Source: Candidatus Obscuribacterales bacterium (GTDB lineage: Bacteria > Cyanobacteriota > Vampirovibrionia > Obscuribacterales > Obscuribacteraceae). From it: 64,000 nt of DNA. How positions within the stretch are numbered: the stretch's first letter is position 1; each line of letters opens with the position of its first letter. Positions 46,637-58,800 of this stretch are shown here, in pieces. The DNA lies in assembly GCA_020050685.1 (NCBI GenBank), contig JAGVKG010000026.1, forward strand, positions 110,573 through 174,572. Reading direction: 5' to 3'. Below the pieces are notes generated by a model, which ran no database searches, was not told the DNA's origin, and worked only from the letters and a program-made list of their open reading frames with translations. Both the position numbers and the translations under genes were made by a program.

Positions 46637-47821
46637 TTACTTCACCTTTGTCTCAATTAGCTGACGAAAACGACTAAACAAATACGAGGCATCATGCGGA
46701 CCCGGACTGGCTTCCGGATGATATTGCACGCAGAAAATCGGCTTATGCTTATGGCGAAATCCCTCGACAGAATTGTCGTTGAGATTCACGTGCGTGAGCT
46801 CAAGCACGTCCGGCAGCGTCGTCGCATCAACAGCAAAACCATGATTCTGAGCCGTGATTTCGACTTTACCCGTAGTCAGATCTTTTACAGGTTGGTTGCC
46901 ACCACGATGCCCAAATTTCAACTTATAAGTCTTGGCACCAAAAGCAATAGACAAAAGTTGATGACCCAAACAAATAGCAAAAATCGGCAAGCCGGAGTCA
47001 ATTAGTCTTTTGACTTCGACGACGATATTTTGGCAAGCAGCCGGATCACCAGGACCGTTAGATAAGAAAATCGCATCAGGCGAAGCGGCCAATATCTCGG
47101 CTGCTTTAGTTTGCGCAGGATAGACGGTAACAGCAAAACCTTGTTTCACCAAACCGTTCAATATGTTGCGCTTGATGCCAAAATCCATAACGGCTATTTT
47201 GTAGCCATTGTCACCCAGATGATAAGTCTTTGCGGTAGTTACCTCGGATGTGAAATCAGCACCGGTCATTTGTGGTGAACCTTGTGCCAATTCTGTTAGT
47301 TTGCTGTCGACAAGAGTCTCGGTCGAGAGAGCGCATCTCATCGCTCCCTTATCTCTTATGTGGCGCGCAATGGCGCGAGTGTCGACTCCAGTTATTCCTA
47401 TAATACCTTGACTAGCCAAAAAATGGGGCAGAGAATTGGACGCACGCCAATTGCTGTAGTTCCGGCTCAGGTGGCGGACAACCAGCCCGCGGGCAAATAT
47501 GCGGTCGGACTCGCAATCATCATTGGTTGTGCCATAGTTGCCTATTTCCGGATAAGTGAGAGTGACCACCTGCCCGGCATAGCTTGGGTCGGTGAGAATT
47601 TCCTGGTAGCCCTGCAAGGACGTATTGAAGACAAGCTCGCCAAATGCCGTGCCTTCAGCACCAAAGGCGTGTCCGGCAAATGTCCTGCCATCCTCGAGCG
47701 CCAGAAGAGCGGGCTTAAGCAAGGCATTTGATTCTAAGGATTCCACGGCCTTGGTCGGGGCTTTTGAGGTTTGTGCGTCTGAAGTCATCGTCTCTAAAGT
47801 TTTAGCCTCCGAGGTTGTCAT
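46637..47821 (-). CDS. carA: Carbamoyl-phosphate synthase small subunit
   Basis: 394 residues. Glutaminase subunit that feeds ammonia to CarB for arginine and pyrimidine synthesis. The N-terminal domain (TSLQGYQEILTDPSYAGQ) precedes the class I amidotransferase domain with nucleophile Cys in AICLGHQ and the His-Glu pair in VQYHPEASPGP. I chose ATG 47821, with GGAG 6 bases upstream, over TTG 47824. The N-terminal 40 residues are a Ser/Thr-rich extension. CarB is not nearby. Confidence 0.96.
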   Translation of the reverse strand: MTTSEAKTLETMTSDAQTSKAPTKAVESLESNALLKPALLALEDGRTFAGHAFGAEGTAFGELVFNTSLQGYQEILTDPSYAGQVVTLTYPEIGNYGTTNDDCESDRIFARGLVVRHLSRNYSNWRASNSLPHFLASQGIIGITGVDTRAIARHIRDKGAMRCALSTETLVDSKLTELAQGSPQMTGADFTSEVTTAKTYHLGDNGYKIAVMDFGIKRNILNGLVKQGFAVTVYPAQTKAAEILAASPDAIFLSNGPGDPAACQNIVVEVKRLIDSGLPIFAICLGHQLLSIAFGAKTYKLKFGHRGGNQPVKDLTTGKVEITAQNHGFAVDATTLPDVLELTHVNLNDNSVEGFRHKHKPIFCVQYHPEASPGPHDASYLFSRFRQLIETKVK

Positions 47822-48045
47822 CAAATGCTCCTGGTTTCCGAGCCTTTGATCTGCTTTACATGCTTGGTGGAGAAATTCTTTATATGGTAACCGGAAATAG
47901 GCATGCGGTGGTGCAATTCACTGATTGACAATTGATTTCGACGCAACAATTTGCCGCATTGGAGAGTTTTAAGTTAGGTACTTCCAATCTTGGTACGCTA
48001 GCTCTGTAAAATTAAACTTGCAAATTTAAACTAGCGAGACCCGTT

Positions 48046-49593
48046 ATGAACAACATCCAGGATTATGTAAGCGCGTTGGAACTCTTGAAGCCACACATCT
48101 GTTTGGCAATCACGATTCTAATTGTCAGTGTGTGGAACTTGTTTTTCCCCGCCGCAAAGAGGTTCACGCCATTCATTTGCTTGGCTGGATTGGGACTAGC
48201 GGCAGTACAACTTTTGCCACAATTTTTGATCGCACCAATTGCCTTATTTGGTTCTGGTCCTTATGGACTCTACACAGTCGACAACTTGAGCGTGGCGTTC
48301 GGTCTGGTTGTTTGTGGTGTCGGCGCCATTGTAGTTTTGATGACGATGGGACTCGAGCATCAGTTTGGTGAGAACAGAGGCGAGTTTTACACTTTGCTTT
48401 TGATAGCTGTGCTCTCGGTCATGTTCTTGGCTGGAACCACAGATTTGATTATGCTTTTTGTGGCGCTAGAAACTTTGAGCCTTTCTTGTGTTTTGCTAAC
48501 CGGCTTGACCAAGCGCGATCGCAAGAGCAACGAAGCCTCGCTTAAGTACTTGCTCTCAACTGCTGCGGTCACCGCAACTTTGCTTTACGGTCTTTCATTC
48601 GTCTATGGATTGACTGGCAGCACCAACTATTACATTATTCATGAGAAGCTCGTCCAGTACACAGCCATCGAGCCAAAGCTGATCATCTATTTTATGACCG
48701 TGCTAATTCTTAGTGCTGTTGGTTTCAAGCTTTCAGCAGTGCCTTTCCACATGTGGACACCAGATGTTTACGAAGGTGCACCAACACCAGTTACCGCATT
48801 TCTTTCGATTGGCTCCAAAGCTGGCGGCTTTGTCGTGGCAATGCGTCTGCTCTCTTTTGTTTTTGGTTCAGCCTATGCCGAGTGGGGAGTTATTGTTGCT
48901 GTCTTAGCCATGGCTTCCATGATCGTGGGTAACTTGGTTGCGCTTTCTCAGACATCACTGAAGAGGATGCTTGCTTATTCATCAATTGCACAGGTTGGTT
49001 ACATGCTCATCGGTATTGTGGCGTTACCAAAAGATGGCATGCCGGCCTTGATGTTCTACATCATTGTTTATGCCTTCATGAATCTTGGAGCATTCGCCGG
49101 AGCAATTTTATTTGCTAACGAAACAGGCTCCGACAACATCAACGATTTGGCGGGGCTAATGCGCAAGCGTCCGCTTTTAGCAATCGGACTTTCAATTTGT
49201 TTGGTGAACTTGGCTGGCTTGCCAATTCCACCGGCAGGTTTCTTAGCCAAAGTGTTTATCTTCTGGTCCGGTGTGCAATTACAATCACCAATTGGCTGGG
49301 CACTTGTGGCAGTGGCGCTGGTTACATCAGTGCCGGCAATCTACTATTACTGCCGTCCAGTTATTAAGATGGTGGTTCGCGAGCCTTCCGAAAAGGTTTT
49401 GGCCTTGCCGGCCGAGCGTGTCGATCAAGTTGATAGCCAACTTTGGCCAGCCCTGGCACTGGCGTTTTGCGTGATTGGCATCATCTTCGGCAGCACGATG
49501 GTAAGTCAATTCATGGAAGTATCTTCCAAAGCAGTTGGCCCGATGACCACGCCACCAAAGCTGGGCGCTCTACCTGGTCCATTTGCAAACTAG
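48046..49593 (+). CDS. nuoN: NADH-quinone oxidoreductase subunit N
   Basis: 515 residues, about 14 hydrophobic helices. The proton-pumping antiporter-like fold is shown by LKYLLSTAAVTATLLYGLSFVYG, MWTPDVYEGAPTPVTAF, and SIAQVGYMLIG. The conserved Glu and Lys pair of the channel appears in the usual helices. It belongs to respiratory complex I, but stands alone here; the other subunits are not in the window. Divergent from carA, across a gap of about 225 bases holding no gene. Confidence 0.93.
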   Translation: MNNIQDYVSALELLKPHICLAITILIVSVWNLFFPAAKRFTPFICLAGLGLAAVQLLPQFLIAPIALFGSGPYGLYTVDNLSVAFGLVVCGVGAIVVLMTMGLEHQFGENRGEFYTLLLIAVLSVMFLAGTTDLIMLFVALETLSLSCVLLTGLTKRDRKSNEASLKYLLSTAAVTATLLYGLSFVYGLTGSTNYYIIHEKLVQYTAIEPKLIIYFMTVLILSAVGFKLSAVPFHMWTPDVYEGAPTPVTAFLSIGSKAGGFVVAMRLLSFVFGSAYAEWGVIVAVLAMASMIVGNLVALSQTSLKRMLAYSSIAQVGYMLIGIVALPKDGMPALMFYIIVYAFMNLGAFAGAILFANETGSDNINDLAGLMRKRPLLAIGLSICLVNLAGLPIPPAGFLAKVFIFWSGVQLQSPIGWALVAVALVTSVPAIYYYCRPVIKMVVREPSEKVLALPAERVDQVDSQLWPALALAFCVIGIIFGSTMVSQFMEVSSKAVGPMTTPPKLGALPGPFAN

Positions 49594-49614
49594 ATATTGT
49601 CACCGCTTGGCCAT

Positions 49615-49671
49615 GAGAGGTCCTTCGCTTCGCTCAGGATGACAAAATGTTGCTGCTCGTCAAGATGACAA
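49615..49671. repeat. Short dispersed-type repeat after nuoN
   Basis: TCCTTCGCTTCGCTCAGGA is a hairpin with a 4-bp TCCT/AGGA stem and pyrimidine-rich loop. It is followed by two GATGACAAAA copies (49638 and 49664). Such Ser-TTCGCTT patterns recur as intergenic repeats in many bacterial genomes. Only one copy is here. Confidence 0.35.
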
Positions 49672-49677
49672 AAAATT

Positions 49678-52371
49678 GTGGCTAAAGACAAACACCTCGG
49701 GCTATTTTTGCTGGTTGTCGCTAGTGGACTTGTCGGCTTCTATTTCCCATTCTTGATTAATCAGCACAATTTCTATTTGTCTGATGCAAGTTTGTATTTC
49801 GAGCCACTCTGTAATTTCTTGGCCAATTCATTTCGCCAATTCAAGATACCCTTATGGAATCCTTTTGTGTACTGCGGCACAGCACAGATTGCCATAATTT
49901 CTCCTGGCATTTTTTATCCACCAAATTGGCTGCATACAATTTTGCCGTTCTCGCCGGCACTAGCAATCAGTTTGATTTTGCACCAAACAGTTTGTGCACT
50001 GGGTGCCTATCTTTTGATCGCAAGTTTTGGTTGGGGAGTACCGGCAGCTTACATCGCTGGATTCATTTGTTCGTTTACCGGCTATATGTTTTCCTTGCAG
50101 GCCAATTACACTCTGGTTGAAACGGCTTGCTGGATTCCGCTTTCACTCTGGGCAATCAATCGCATTGGGCAAACCGACGAGAGCAAGCCTGCAAAATCAG
50201 GACGTGCATTTCAATCACTATTTATTGCAATTGGCGCAACCTTCATGCTAATGGCTGCCGGTCGTCCGGAGCTTTCCGAGCCAGCGATTTTGGTTTTATT
50301 GGTTAGCATCGTCATCACATTCATTCGTACATTTAAAAGCAACTGGAAAGGTTCAGCCCGAGTTGCCATTTTGCAATTGATGGCAATTGGCATTGCTTGC
50401 ATGTTGATAGCGCCGGCAATCTTACCAGCACTCGAGTGGAAATCACTTTCGGTCAGAAGTCATTCTCTCAAAGCCAGCGAAGTATTTTTGTGGAGCGCTA
50501 ATTGGTACGATCTTTTATGCATAATCTTTGCTCAGCCACTCGGTGATTTGAGCATGCTGTATTCAAAATACTTAGGCTTGGTGGCAACCAGACCAAATTA
50601 CATTCCATATTTGTCTTCTGCCTTTGTTGGCCCAGCAGCTTTTACTTTGGCATTATTTGGAATTGTCGATCGCAGCTTCAAATGGCGCTGGTTGGTTCTC
50701 GCCATTCTTGGTGCCAGCTTGATCATGGCTTGTGGATTGTACACACCACTTGCACCTTGGCTGATTAACAATGTTCCGGTTTTAGCAATCTACAGATATC
50801 CGGTTAAGCTTTTAGTTTTCGCCGTTTTCGCTATCGCCGTCTTTGCCGCTCGCGGACTATGGGCAATTAACAATCAGAAAATCGGCAAGAAAGGACAAAT
50901 ATTTGTCCTAACTATTTGGTCTTGCTTGCTTGCCGGTTTAATTTCTCTGCTGATTCCGTCGGTTGCTCAGGCGATTACAAAGTCGTGGGTGGCAAACGCA
51001 GCAATACACAACCAGGCAATGGTGGCACTCAAACTGATTGCCCGTACTGGAATAACCGGCTGTATTGTCGGCATTGCCATTTCTCTGCTTAGCACTTTAT
51101 GCCTCGACAAGAAAATGAGCAAAACCACCTTTTCAACAATTGCAATTTCCGTGGTGTTTGCTTCTTTACTCTCCAGCGCAGTGATTTTCCACAGGCATTT
51201 TTCTGAATCGAATTTTTATTCAGGCGACTCGTATTTGAAAACGGCCTGCGAGAAACTGAATAAGCTAGAGGAATTAGAATTAGACGCCAAGGCAGCGGCA
51301 CTTAAATTGGAAGCTGAAAAAGATCGCTTAAGACGTCGTTGGCGCTATGGTGCAAAACCGATTGAACCGAAAAAGCTGGATCTCGATAATCCTGGCGACG
51401 ATTTAGCACCAATTACTTACACGGCCGGACAAAGCGTTGATTCGCGCGTTCTGCCTTTGTATTTTGGCCCGCTAAATTGTCCACGTTGGTATCAAGGCAC
51501 AGGCAGATTTGTCACACCACGTTGGTATCAATATTCTCGAGAAATGCTCGTGCCAAATTGCAATATGGACTTTGGCATGCCATCTTCATTTGGTTATGAG
51601 GCGGCAGAAACACAGGACTATCGCAAGCTCTACACAAGCGTGTTGAAGCGCTCCAATGCCTGGACACTGCCAATATCATCGCCAAGCAGTGAAGCTTTAG
51701 CCTGGACAAAATCAGACATGCCGCTGGCACTTTTCTGTCGCATGACTGCCACCAAATACGCATTCACTCAAGTGTTCGGCAACGATTGGCTCCCGCAGCC
51801 AATTCTTGATCGCAATTATTTTGATCTACTCAAAGAAGATAAAGTAATGAATGTGCGAATTTGGCGGGTGAAAGAAAAAATGCCGCGGGCTTACTTTAGT
51901 GATTCGTGGACATATGCTGCTTCGCACGACGACGTATTGAACAAAATGATTTATGCCGATCAGTCCGGTTTTGATCCAAAGTTGAATTTACTTTTGGAAC
52001 ACATCGAAACCAAATCCGATCCCTTTACTTCCACATCGCACCGCCACCACCGTTCCGTCTCCCAATTGATCTTTGTCCAAGATCAGGCAGAACACCTTTT
52101 GCTCAATGTGCGGGCATCGGTTCCAGGATTTCTCGTGCTTGCCGATCATTATTGGCCCGGCTGGCAAGCAACAGTAGACACGCGCCCAGCAAAAATTTAT
52201 CGCGCCAATGGAATTCTCCGCGCCGTCTTTGTTCCACCCGGTGCGCACTTGGTTGAATTCAACTATCAGCCGCGCTGCCTTTATCAAGGCTATTTGCTTT
52301 CCTGGTTTGCCATTGCCCTGATTTTTGGGCTTGCACTAACATCCATAATCTTGCCGAGATTGAGGTCGTAG
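49678..52371 (+). CDS. YfhO-like GT-C membrane protein
   Basis: 897 residues with about 12 hydrophobic helices up to residue 510, then a long extracytoplasmic domain (about 520-865) and a last helix. The first loop (FYLSDASLYFEPLCNFL, PLWNPFVYCG) and the C-terminal ASVPGFLVLADHYWPGWQ fit the YfhO family. These are GT-C-fold glycosyltransferases that modify lipid-linked or wall polymers; the acceptor here is unknown. The start is GTG, without a clear ribosome-binding site. Confidence 0.85.
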   Translation: MAKDKHLGLFLLVVASGLVGFYFPFLINQHNFYLSDASLYFEPLCNFLANSFRQFKIPLWNPFVYCGTAQIAIISPGIFYPPNWLHTILPFSPALAISLILHQTVCALGAYLLIASFGWGVPAAYIAGFICSFTGYMFSLQANYTLVETACWIPLSLWAINRIGQTDESKPAKSGRAFQSLFIAIGATFMLMAAGRPELSEPAILVLLVSIVITFIRTFKSNWKGSARVAILQLMAIGIACMLIAPAILPALEWKSLSVRSHSLKASEVFLWSANWYDLLCIIFAQPLGDLSMLYSKYLGLVATRPNYIPYLSSAFVGPAAFTLALFGIVDRSFKWRWLVLAILGASLIMACGLYTPLAPWLINNVPVLAIYRYPVKLLVFAVFAIAVFAARGLWAINNQKIGKKGQIFVLTIWSCLLAGLISLLIPSVAQAITKSWVANAAIHNQAMVALKLIARTGITGCIVGIAISLLSTLCLDKKMSKTTFSTIAISVVFASLLSSAVIFHRHFSESNFYSGDSYLKTACEKLNKLEELELDAKAAALKLEAEKDRLRRRWRYGAKPIEPKKLDLDNPGDDLAPITYTAGQSVDSRVLPLYFGPLNCPRWYQGTGRFVTPRWYQYSREMLVPNCNMDFGMPSSFGYEAAETQDYRKLYTSVLKRSNAWTLPISSPSSEALAWTKSDMPLALFCRMTATKYAFTQVFGNDWLPQPILDRNYFDLLKEDKVMNVRIWRVKEKMPRAYFSDSWTYAASHDDVLNKMIYADQSGFDPKLNLLLEHIETKSDPFTSTSHRHHRSVSQLIFVQDQAEHLLLNVRASVPGFLVLADHYWPGWQATVDTRPAKIYRANGILRAVFVPPGAHLVEFNYQPRCLYQGYLLSWFAIALIFGLALTSIILPRLRS

Positions 52372-52403
52372 CCGAGATGCTAAACTAGATATCAAATTGA
52401 ACT

Positions 52404-52480
52404 GCCCTCGTAGTTCAGCTGGATAGAACACCTCCGTCCTAAGGAGGGTGTCGGGGGTTCGAATCCCTCCGAGGGTGCCA
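52404..52480 (+). tRNA. tRNA-Arg (anticodon CCT)
   Basis: 77 bases with encoded CCA. Acceptor GCCCTCG pairs with CGAGGGT, with a G-U at the first pair. The anticodon stem is CCTCC/GGAGG with loop GTCCTAA, anticodon CCT (reads AGG). The T-arm GGGGGTTCGAATCCCTC is normal. It lies right beside the transposase relic, a usual position for mobile DNA. Confidence 0.96.
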
Positions 52481-52800
52481 TTTATTAAGGGTCCATACCG
52501 GACACATAGGTAACACAACGTACCGAAGACACGGGTTACACTTTTTGCGTTCTACAGGAGGCAAGAGTGAATGCCGTGTAAGGAGAGTTCTGTTATGGAC
52601 GAACGAATGCGTTTTGTTATCTAGCGCTTCTCTCAAGGAAGACAATGGATATTGATTTTTCACGACGGGGAATGCCAACAAACAACACATTTGCTGAATC
52701 ATTCAAAGGGTGCTTCCGCGGAAAATGATCAAATACAAAGAGCACCAAAACAGTCCATTTTGGCTCGGCCCAGAAAATGGCTGCAATGCATCGAAGCATA
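52481..52800 (+). mobile_element. Degenerate insertion-sequence relic next to tRNA-Arg
   Basis: Just after the tRNA is GGACACATAGGTAACAC, then GGGTTACACT, resembling the terminal region of IS481-family elements. Short pieces of transposase coding sequence follow (52571-52728). The right end cannot be fixed. The 400-base stretch up to the adhesin holds no other gene. The element is too short and broken to move. Confidence 0.55.
52571..52728 (+). pseudogene. Transposase fragments
   Basis: Two pieces with stops between. 52571-52624 encodes MPCKESSVMDERMRFVI-stop, like the N-terminus of IS481-family transposases. 52645-52728 encodes MDIDFSRRGMPTNNTFAESF-stop region, like the C-terminal part of IS3-family transposases (usual form: DFSRPGKPTDNAFIESFNG). 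They may come from one transposase with an internal deletion or from two different elements. Confidence 0.6.
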
Positions 52801-52884
52801 ATACATTTGTCTTTAGGGTATATATGGCCTAAGGGCTATTAGCGGGCGGATAGTTCACTTAGGCATACTGGGGAGTAAGCACTG

Positions 52885-55800
52885 GTGAAAAAACAAAATG
52901 AGTGGCATTCGTGCACGGTTTTGATGTGCCTTGTTTGCCTGATATTTAATCTCACGCCTGTGGCAATGGCTGAGGAAGTAGCAACTCCCGCGCCAGAGAC
53001 AAATCGGGTCCTACTACGGGGTACGCACGTGCTCGATGCTGATTCGCTGACGGGTGTTACCAACTTGACGGTGCGTCGGGGAGCGATTGCTGTAATCGAT
53101 TTCAGCAATAGCAGCGCGATTAACCTCGCAGGCAATTTGACCAACCGAGGTACCGTTTATGTTGCTAATGCAGATCCCCAGCAATTAACGGCAACACTTG
53201 CCGGGTCCAACATCTACAATAATGCAAGAGCGCTTATCACTACTGTGCTGCCGGCTGGCGGCGTTGCTGGTTTTGGTGCTACCGCTTTGCCGCTCAATCT
53301 CAACCTAAGAACAATCAATGACATAGTTAATGCTGGCACAATAGCATCGTCCGGTAATTTAACAATGAGTGCCGGCGGCTCTATAATCAACGCCCTACCG
53401 CAAGGTACAACCGGAGTTCAGCCAGTTATTCAAGCTGCGGGCAATGTAAATCTTTTCAGCGGCTCCGGCAATATCACCAACCTCGGTTTAATTGCCTCCT
53501 TGAACAATAATATAAATATTGCCGCATTGACAATGGCAGCAAACATCAATGTATTTGGTGCAGGCGGGACATTGCAAGCGCTCAACGGCAATATAAACTT
53601 GCGTGACTCATCATATAGCGGTCCTGCCAATATCAATCTTACCGGTGGGGATTACCTTTCCCAGGCACTCAATCTTTATTCAGGGACAGGCACTGCAAAT
53701 GTCAGTGTCGGACAACTCGCAGGACTTGTTAACACCTATGCTGGTGCTGAACATATTTCTGCCGATACAACGCTTTTGAAATTAGGCAACAACATATCAA
53801 ACGACCCTACTTACTACAATACCGGCAGCATTGAGATCATGGGAACAGTGTCATCCGATGAGGGTTTAGCAATCGTAGCCGGCGGTGACATAACAGCAAA
53901 CATTAACGGTCGGATTGTCACTAACGGACATAATCTTTTGATGATTGCTGGAGCCAACATAACAAGTTCATGTACCGGCTGCACATCGCCGGGACAGGTT
54001 GGTCCCACATCAGGCGGAACGACTCCTACATCAGGAGTTGCTGAAGGCACTGTTACCGTTGACCTGACTGGTGGCGCGGGCGGCGATATTGATTTAAGTG
54101 GCAGTTTGGCGGAAAAAGTAATTGACACATCATCAAGTACAAGCTCCGGCGGCAATGTCACAATGGTTGCCCTGGCAGATGGATTTGGACTAGAAGGAAC
54201 AGTTGCCTTGAATACTTTGTGTCTCTTAGGAAGTTGCGCTGGAGAGATTAATACATCCGGAGGTGGAGCTGGTGGTGGTGGCAATGTGACAATTTATGCC
54301 GGTGCCAGTTCCTTGTTGCCAGTTACATCAATTAGTACCAACAAGATTGAAACTATTAGTAATGGAACACTCAACTCAGGGTCCGTGACATTGGAGACGA
54401 CCCAGGCTGTTACTTCCGATTTACAGCCACTGGTCCTCGATGCGCATGGTGCCATAACCAGTGGTAACACTATTCAGCCCGGAACCCCATCCATGGCAGG
54501 CATTTCAACGGGTTCCATCGACACTGAAGTCAAAGGCGGTTCGCAAAAAGCAGGCGATGTAATAATCACGGCTTACGGAGATATTGATGCGAGTGCGGGC
54601 ACCGTTGCTACTCTTAACAACGGCGTTGGCGCAGCCGGCGAGGTCATCATAACATCAAGCAATGGCTCTGTATCGACTGGCGAGATCGCCTCCTTTGTCT
54701 ACAGTGGTTGGTTGGCAGCAGCCAATGTAACTATCTCAGCTTACGGAGATATTACTACCAATGGGAATTTTATTTATGCATTCCAAGGCGGTTCAGGTGC
54801 TGGTGGCACAATAACCCTGACGTCAAGCAATGGCTCCGTATCAACCGGCGTGCTGGTGATTGGCGTCGGTGATACTGTAGCAGGAGGCAATGTAATTATC
54901 TCGGCTTATGACAATATTACGACCAGCGTCATTGCTGCATTTAATGCCGGCACGGGCGGAGGCGGCTCAGTTAACCTAACATCCAGCAATGGCGCTATTA
55001 CAACCGGCGAGATCTTAACCTATACACTTTTAGGTTTGGTACCAGCCGGCAATGTAACTATCTCGGCATATGGAGATATTACTGTCCTCGGACAGATTGA
55101 TGCTTCTAACGCAGGCATAAGCGCAGGCGGCTCAGTTACCTTATTGACACAAGATTCTTTGACTACTGGTGACATCAATACCTCAAGTACTGGTTTGCGT
55201 GGCGGCTCAATTACTGCTGCCGCTGCTGGTGATAACGGAACTTATTCCATTGCATTGGGAAATCTCAATACTTCGGGAACAGCTGCCGCCGGCTCTGTAG
55301 AAGTAGTATCGACGGATTTGCTTGAGAAGCCCAACTTAATTGGTGCCATCACAGCAAAAGCGTCAGGACAAAGCGGAGTAGGTGGTTCAGTTGGTATAGC
55401 TACACGAGGTGGGTTGGCGGTAGGCAAAATAGACACGACAAATACTTCTGCCAGTGCAAGCAGTGGAGCACAATCAGGGTCGGTATTTTTGTCATCCGGT
55501 AGCACTGCCACCGACGCGATTCTTGCAGGCGACATTAATGCGTACAACTCAGCTAACGGATCAGCGACAGGACAAGTAATACTGATAGCATCAGGAACTA
55601 TAGGAGTACTTGGCACAATAACGACTTCTGCGGGCAACAGCTCGGTAAATCCAAGTTATACGAGCCTTACATCATCGATAAGTTCATCTACTACCATAGA
55701 TGTATCGGTAACTGGAATATCGGGGTTATTCTCAAATTATAATCCACAAGGATATTTGTTCATGAGTGGCGGCAGCACTCAATTGACCATTGATAGCGGA

Positions 55801-58800
55801 GGCAATTCATCATTGTTGGCGCCACTTCTTTGTTTGACTACTGTTTCAATAGATTCTATAAAGTCAAATAGTGGCACTAATGCAGATGGGGTAGCATTGG
55901 TAGCAGGTGGAGATATAACGCTCGGCGGAGCAGTCGGCGTCAATACGGCCGCCACCACTAGTGGTGGCAATGTCAATTTGCTTTCTATCACCGGGCTAGT
56001 AAGCGTTGGCAGCCTTAGCACAAACAGCAGTGGTGCTGGGGCGGCAGGTTCTGTTAGTGTGTCAGCTTCGGAAGCCGTGACGGTCGGCGGAACAATTGAC
56101 ACCTCTAACTCAGGGGCAGGCGCGGGCGGCACGGTTACCCTAATATCGAGCCGCAGCTATGTCTCAGTCGGCGAGATCGACACTCATGTAAGCGGTGGCG
56201 CAGGAGCAGCCGGACAGCTCAATATCTCAGCGTATGGAGACGTTAGTACTAGTGGCAACGCAATTAAGGTATTTAATGCGGGTACAGGTACAGGCGGCAC
56301 GGTCTTTCTAGTGTCGAGCACCGGCTCTGTCTCAGTTGGCGCTATCGACACCTATGCAAGCAGCGGAACGGCTGCAGCCGGCAATGTCGTTATGGCGGCT
56401 TACGGAGACATTGATACGAATAGCAACGCAATTGCTGCTTATAACGCAGGCTCCGGTTTAAGCGGTAACGTCATTCTAATTTCGAGCAATAGCTCTATTA
56501 CAGCAGGCGCGATTGATGCTTATGTTGCCAGTGGTTCGGAAAAGGCAGCAGATGTAACTGTCTCTGCGTACGGGGCTATTAATCTCACTGGAGCGCTTAA
56601 TGCGGCTAACACAGGCAGTGGTTCAGGCAGCACAGTCAATCTACTTTCAGCCAATGGCTCAGTAACCACAGGTGGCATCAACGTGAATGTTGGTATTGCT
56701 TCGATTGTAGCGGGAAATGTAAATATCGAGGCCTCCGGAGCTATTGATACGAGCGCAGGCACTATCCAAGCTAAAAATGGCGGCACTCGCCCTATCGACA
56801 GTGGAGTTTATCTACTGTCGCACACCAACTCAATTAACACAGGCGAAATCGACATCAGTGTGGATTTTGGTTCGGCAGCATTAGCCGGCAACGTGTCTAT
56901 CTCCGCCCCCCTATCCGTTACTGTGGGTGCGAAGATTGATGCTTCCAATAACGGCAGCGGTGGTGGCGGCACGGTCACATTAGCGTCAAGCGGGAGTTCT
57001 GTTGAAGTAAGCGAGGTCGATACTTATGTCAAAAGCAGTTCTCAAACAGCAGGCAGTGTGAGCATCTTGGCTGATGGACTCATTAAGGTCGATGGAATTA
57101 TTGACGCTTCCAACGGCGTCATTGCTGCAAGCGGTGTTGGCACCGCTGGTACAGTTACTCTTCTGTCAGCCAGTGATAAGGTAACTACCGGCGACATCAA
57201 CACCAATGTCCATGGCGGTTCGGCTACAGCCGGCAACGTAACTATCTTGGCCGATAAAGAAATTAAGATCGGAGTTATTGATGCTTCTAATGCAGGCATA
57301 GGTGCCGGCGGCGAGATTGCTCTAACATCTGCCTCTACCGCTGGCTTTGTTGAAAGTGACGGGATAAAAACCTATGTCAGTGGTGGCTCGGCTGCAGCAG
57401 GTAATGTAATTATTTCGGCTCCCGATCATATTGCAATAAGTGGTGCCATTATCACTAATAACACTAGCTCCGGTGCAGGTGGCTCTATTGCTCTAATAAG
57501 TAATGGCGCTATTAGCTTAAGTACCATCACAACTTCCGGGGCTCCAGGCGGGTCAGTATTTTTGAGCTCGGGCGATACCTTCGCCGGGGCAATCACAACA
57601 GGCGCGATAACGCTTGGTGGTGGCGCATTGTTAGCTACGGCGGCAAAAAGTGGCAGCATTACAGTTCAACTCTTTGCCGATGGCAACACACTTTCAGTGG
57701 ATGATGGGCAGATTTTTGCAACCGGCACCTACACAAGTGCCGTTGATATATTGCCGCTTGCCTTCACCAACAGTGCAACAACCACAATTACACCTGCCAT
57801 AATTCCCGGCGGTGGATTTACATCATTTAGCAATAGCGGCACGGTAACACTTGCTAGTGACGCAGGTAGCTCAGGTAATGTCATTACCTTCAGTGACCTC
57901 GTACCTGTTTTTGTGCAAAGTACGGTCAGCTCCTTGGGGACAATTAATGACAGCACCAGTCAAGCCAATTTCTTTGTATTGGCACCAACGGTAGCAGTAA
58001 GCAGCTCGACCGCCTACACCAGCACAACAGGAAGTCTAAGCATAGTTGCGAATCAAATGAGCATGGGAGATATCAATACAAATGGTGCAAATCTAAATCT
58101 CACAGCAGTTCAAGCTATTACCACTGGCGTAATTAACACGAGTAATTCTTACGGCACAGTGTCCGGGCATGCCAAGCTTTTGTCGGTCATTGGCTCTGTT
58201 ACAACTGAGGCAATCGACACCTATATCACAAGCGGCTCGGCTGCAGCCGGCAATGTAGTTATCTCGGCTTATGGAACTATTAGTACGAATGAGCAAGCAA
58301 TTAACGCTTATAACTCAGGCACGGGCACAGGCGGCACAATTAACTTAACAATATCTGGCGCCGGCTCAGTTGAAATTGGAGAGATCAAAACCAGCATCAA
58401 TAATGCGTCTTCCAATGCAGCTGCAGGTAGTATCACTATCTTGGCTGCCGCAGCTATAGATACCAACCAGAAAACAATTGACGCTTCTAATTTAGGCACA
58501 GGTGCAGGCGGCACCGTAACCTTAACATCAGAGACGTTTTCGATCACGACTAGCGATATCGACACCCATGTCGCAAGTGGCTCGGTGCCGGCAGGCAATG
58601 TGTTTATTTCGGCTTTGCAATCAATTATTGCGGGCAACATTAACGCTTCAAACGCAGGTACAGGCGCAGGCGGCAGTGTCACTTTGGTAAGAGCCGCAGC
58701 AATGAAAACTGCAGATGTCGACACCTCTAGTACCGGTTCTGCCGGCGGCGCAATTATTGCTGCCTCTGTCGGTGATAATAATGACTATACTCTTGAAATG

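Noticed and set aside
52336..52518. Minus-strand frame reading GGIRTPDTLLRTEVFYPAELRGQ-like sequence
   Set aside because: It is the antisense reading of the tRNA-Arg gene, a well-known false protein.
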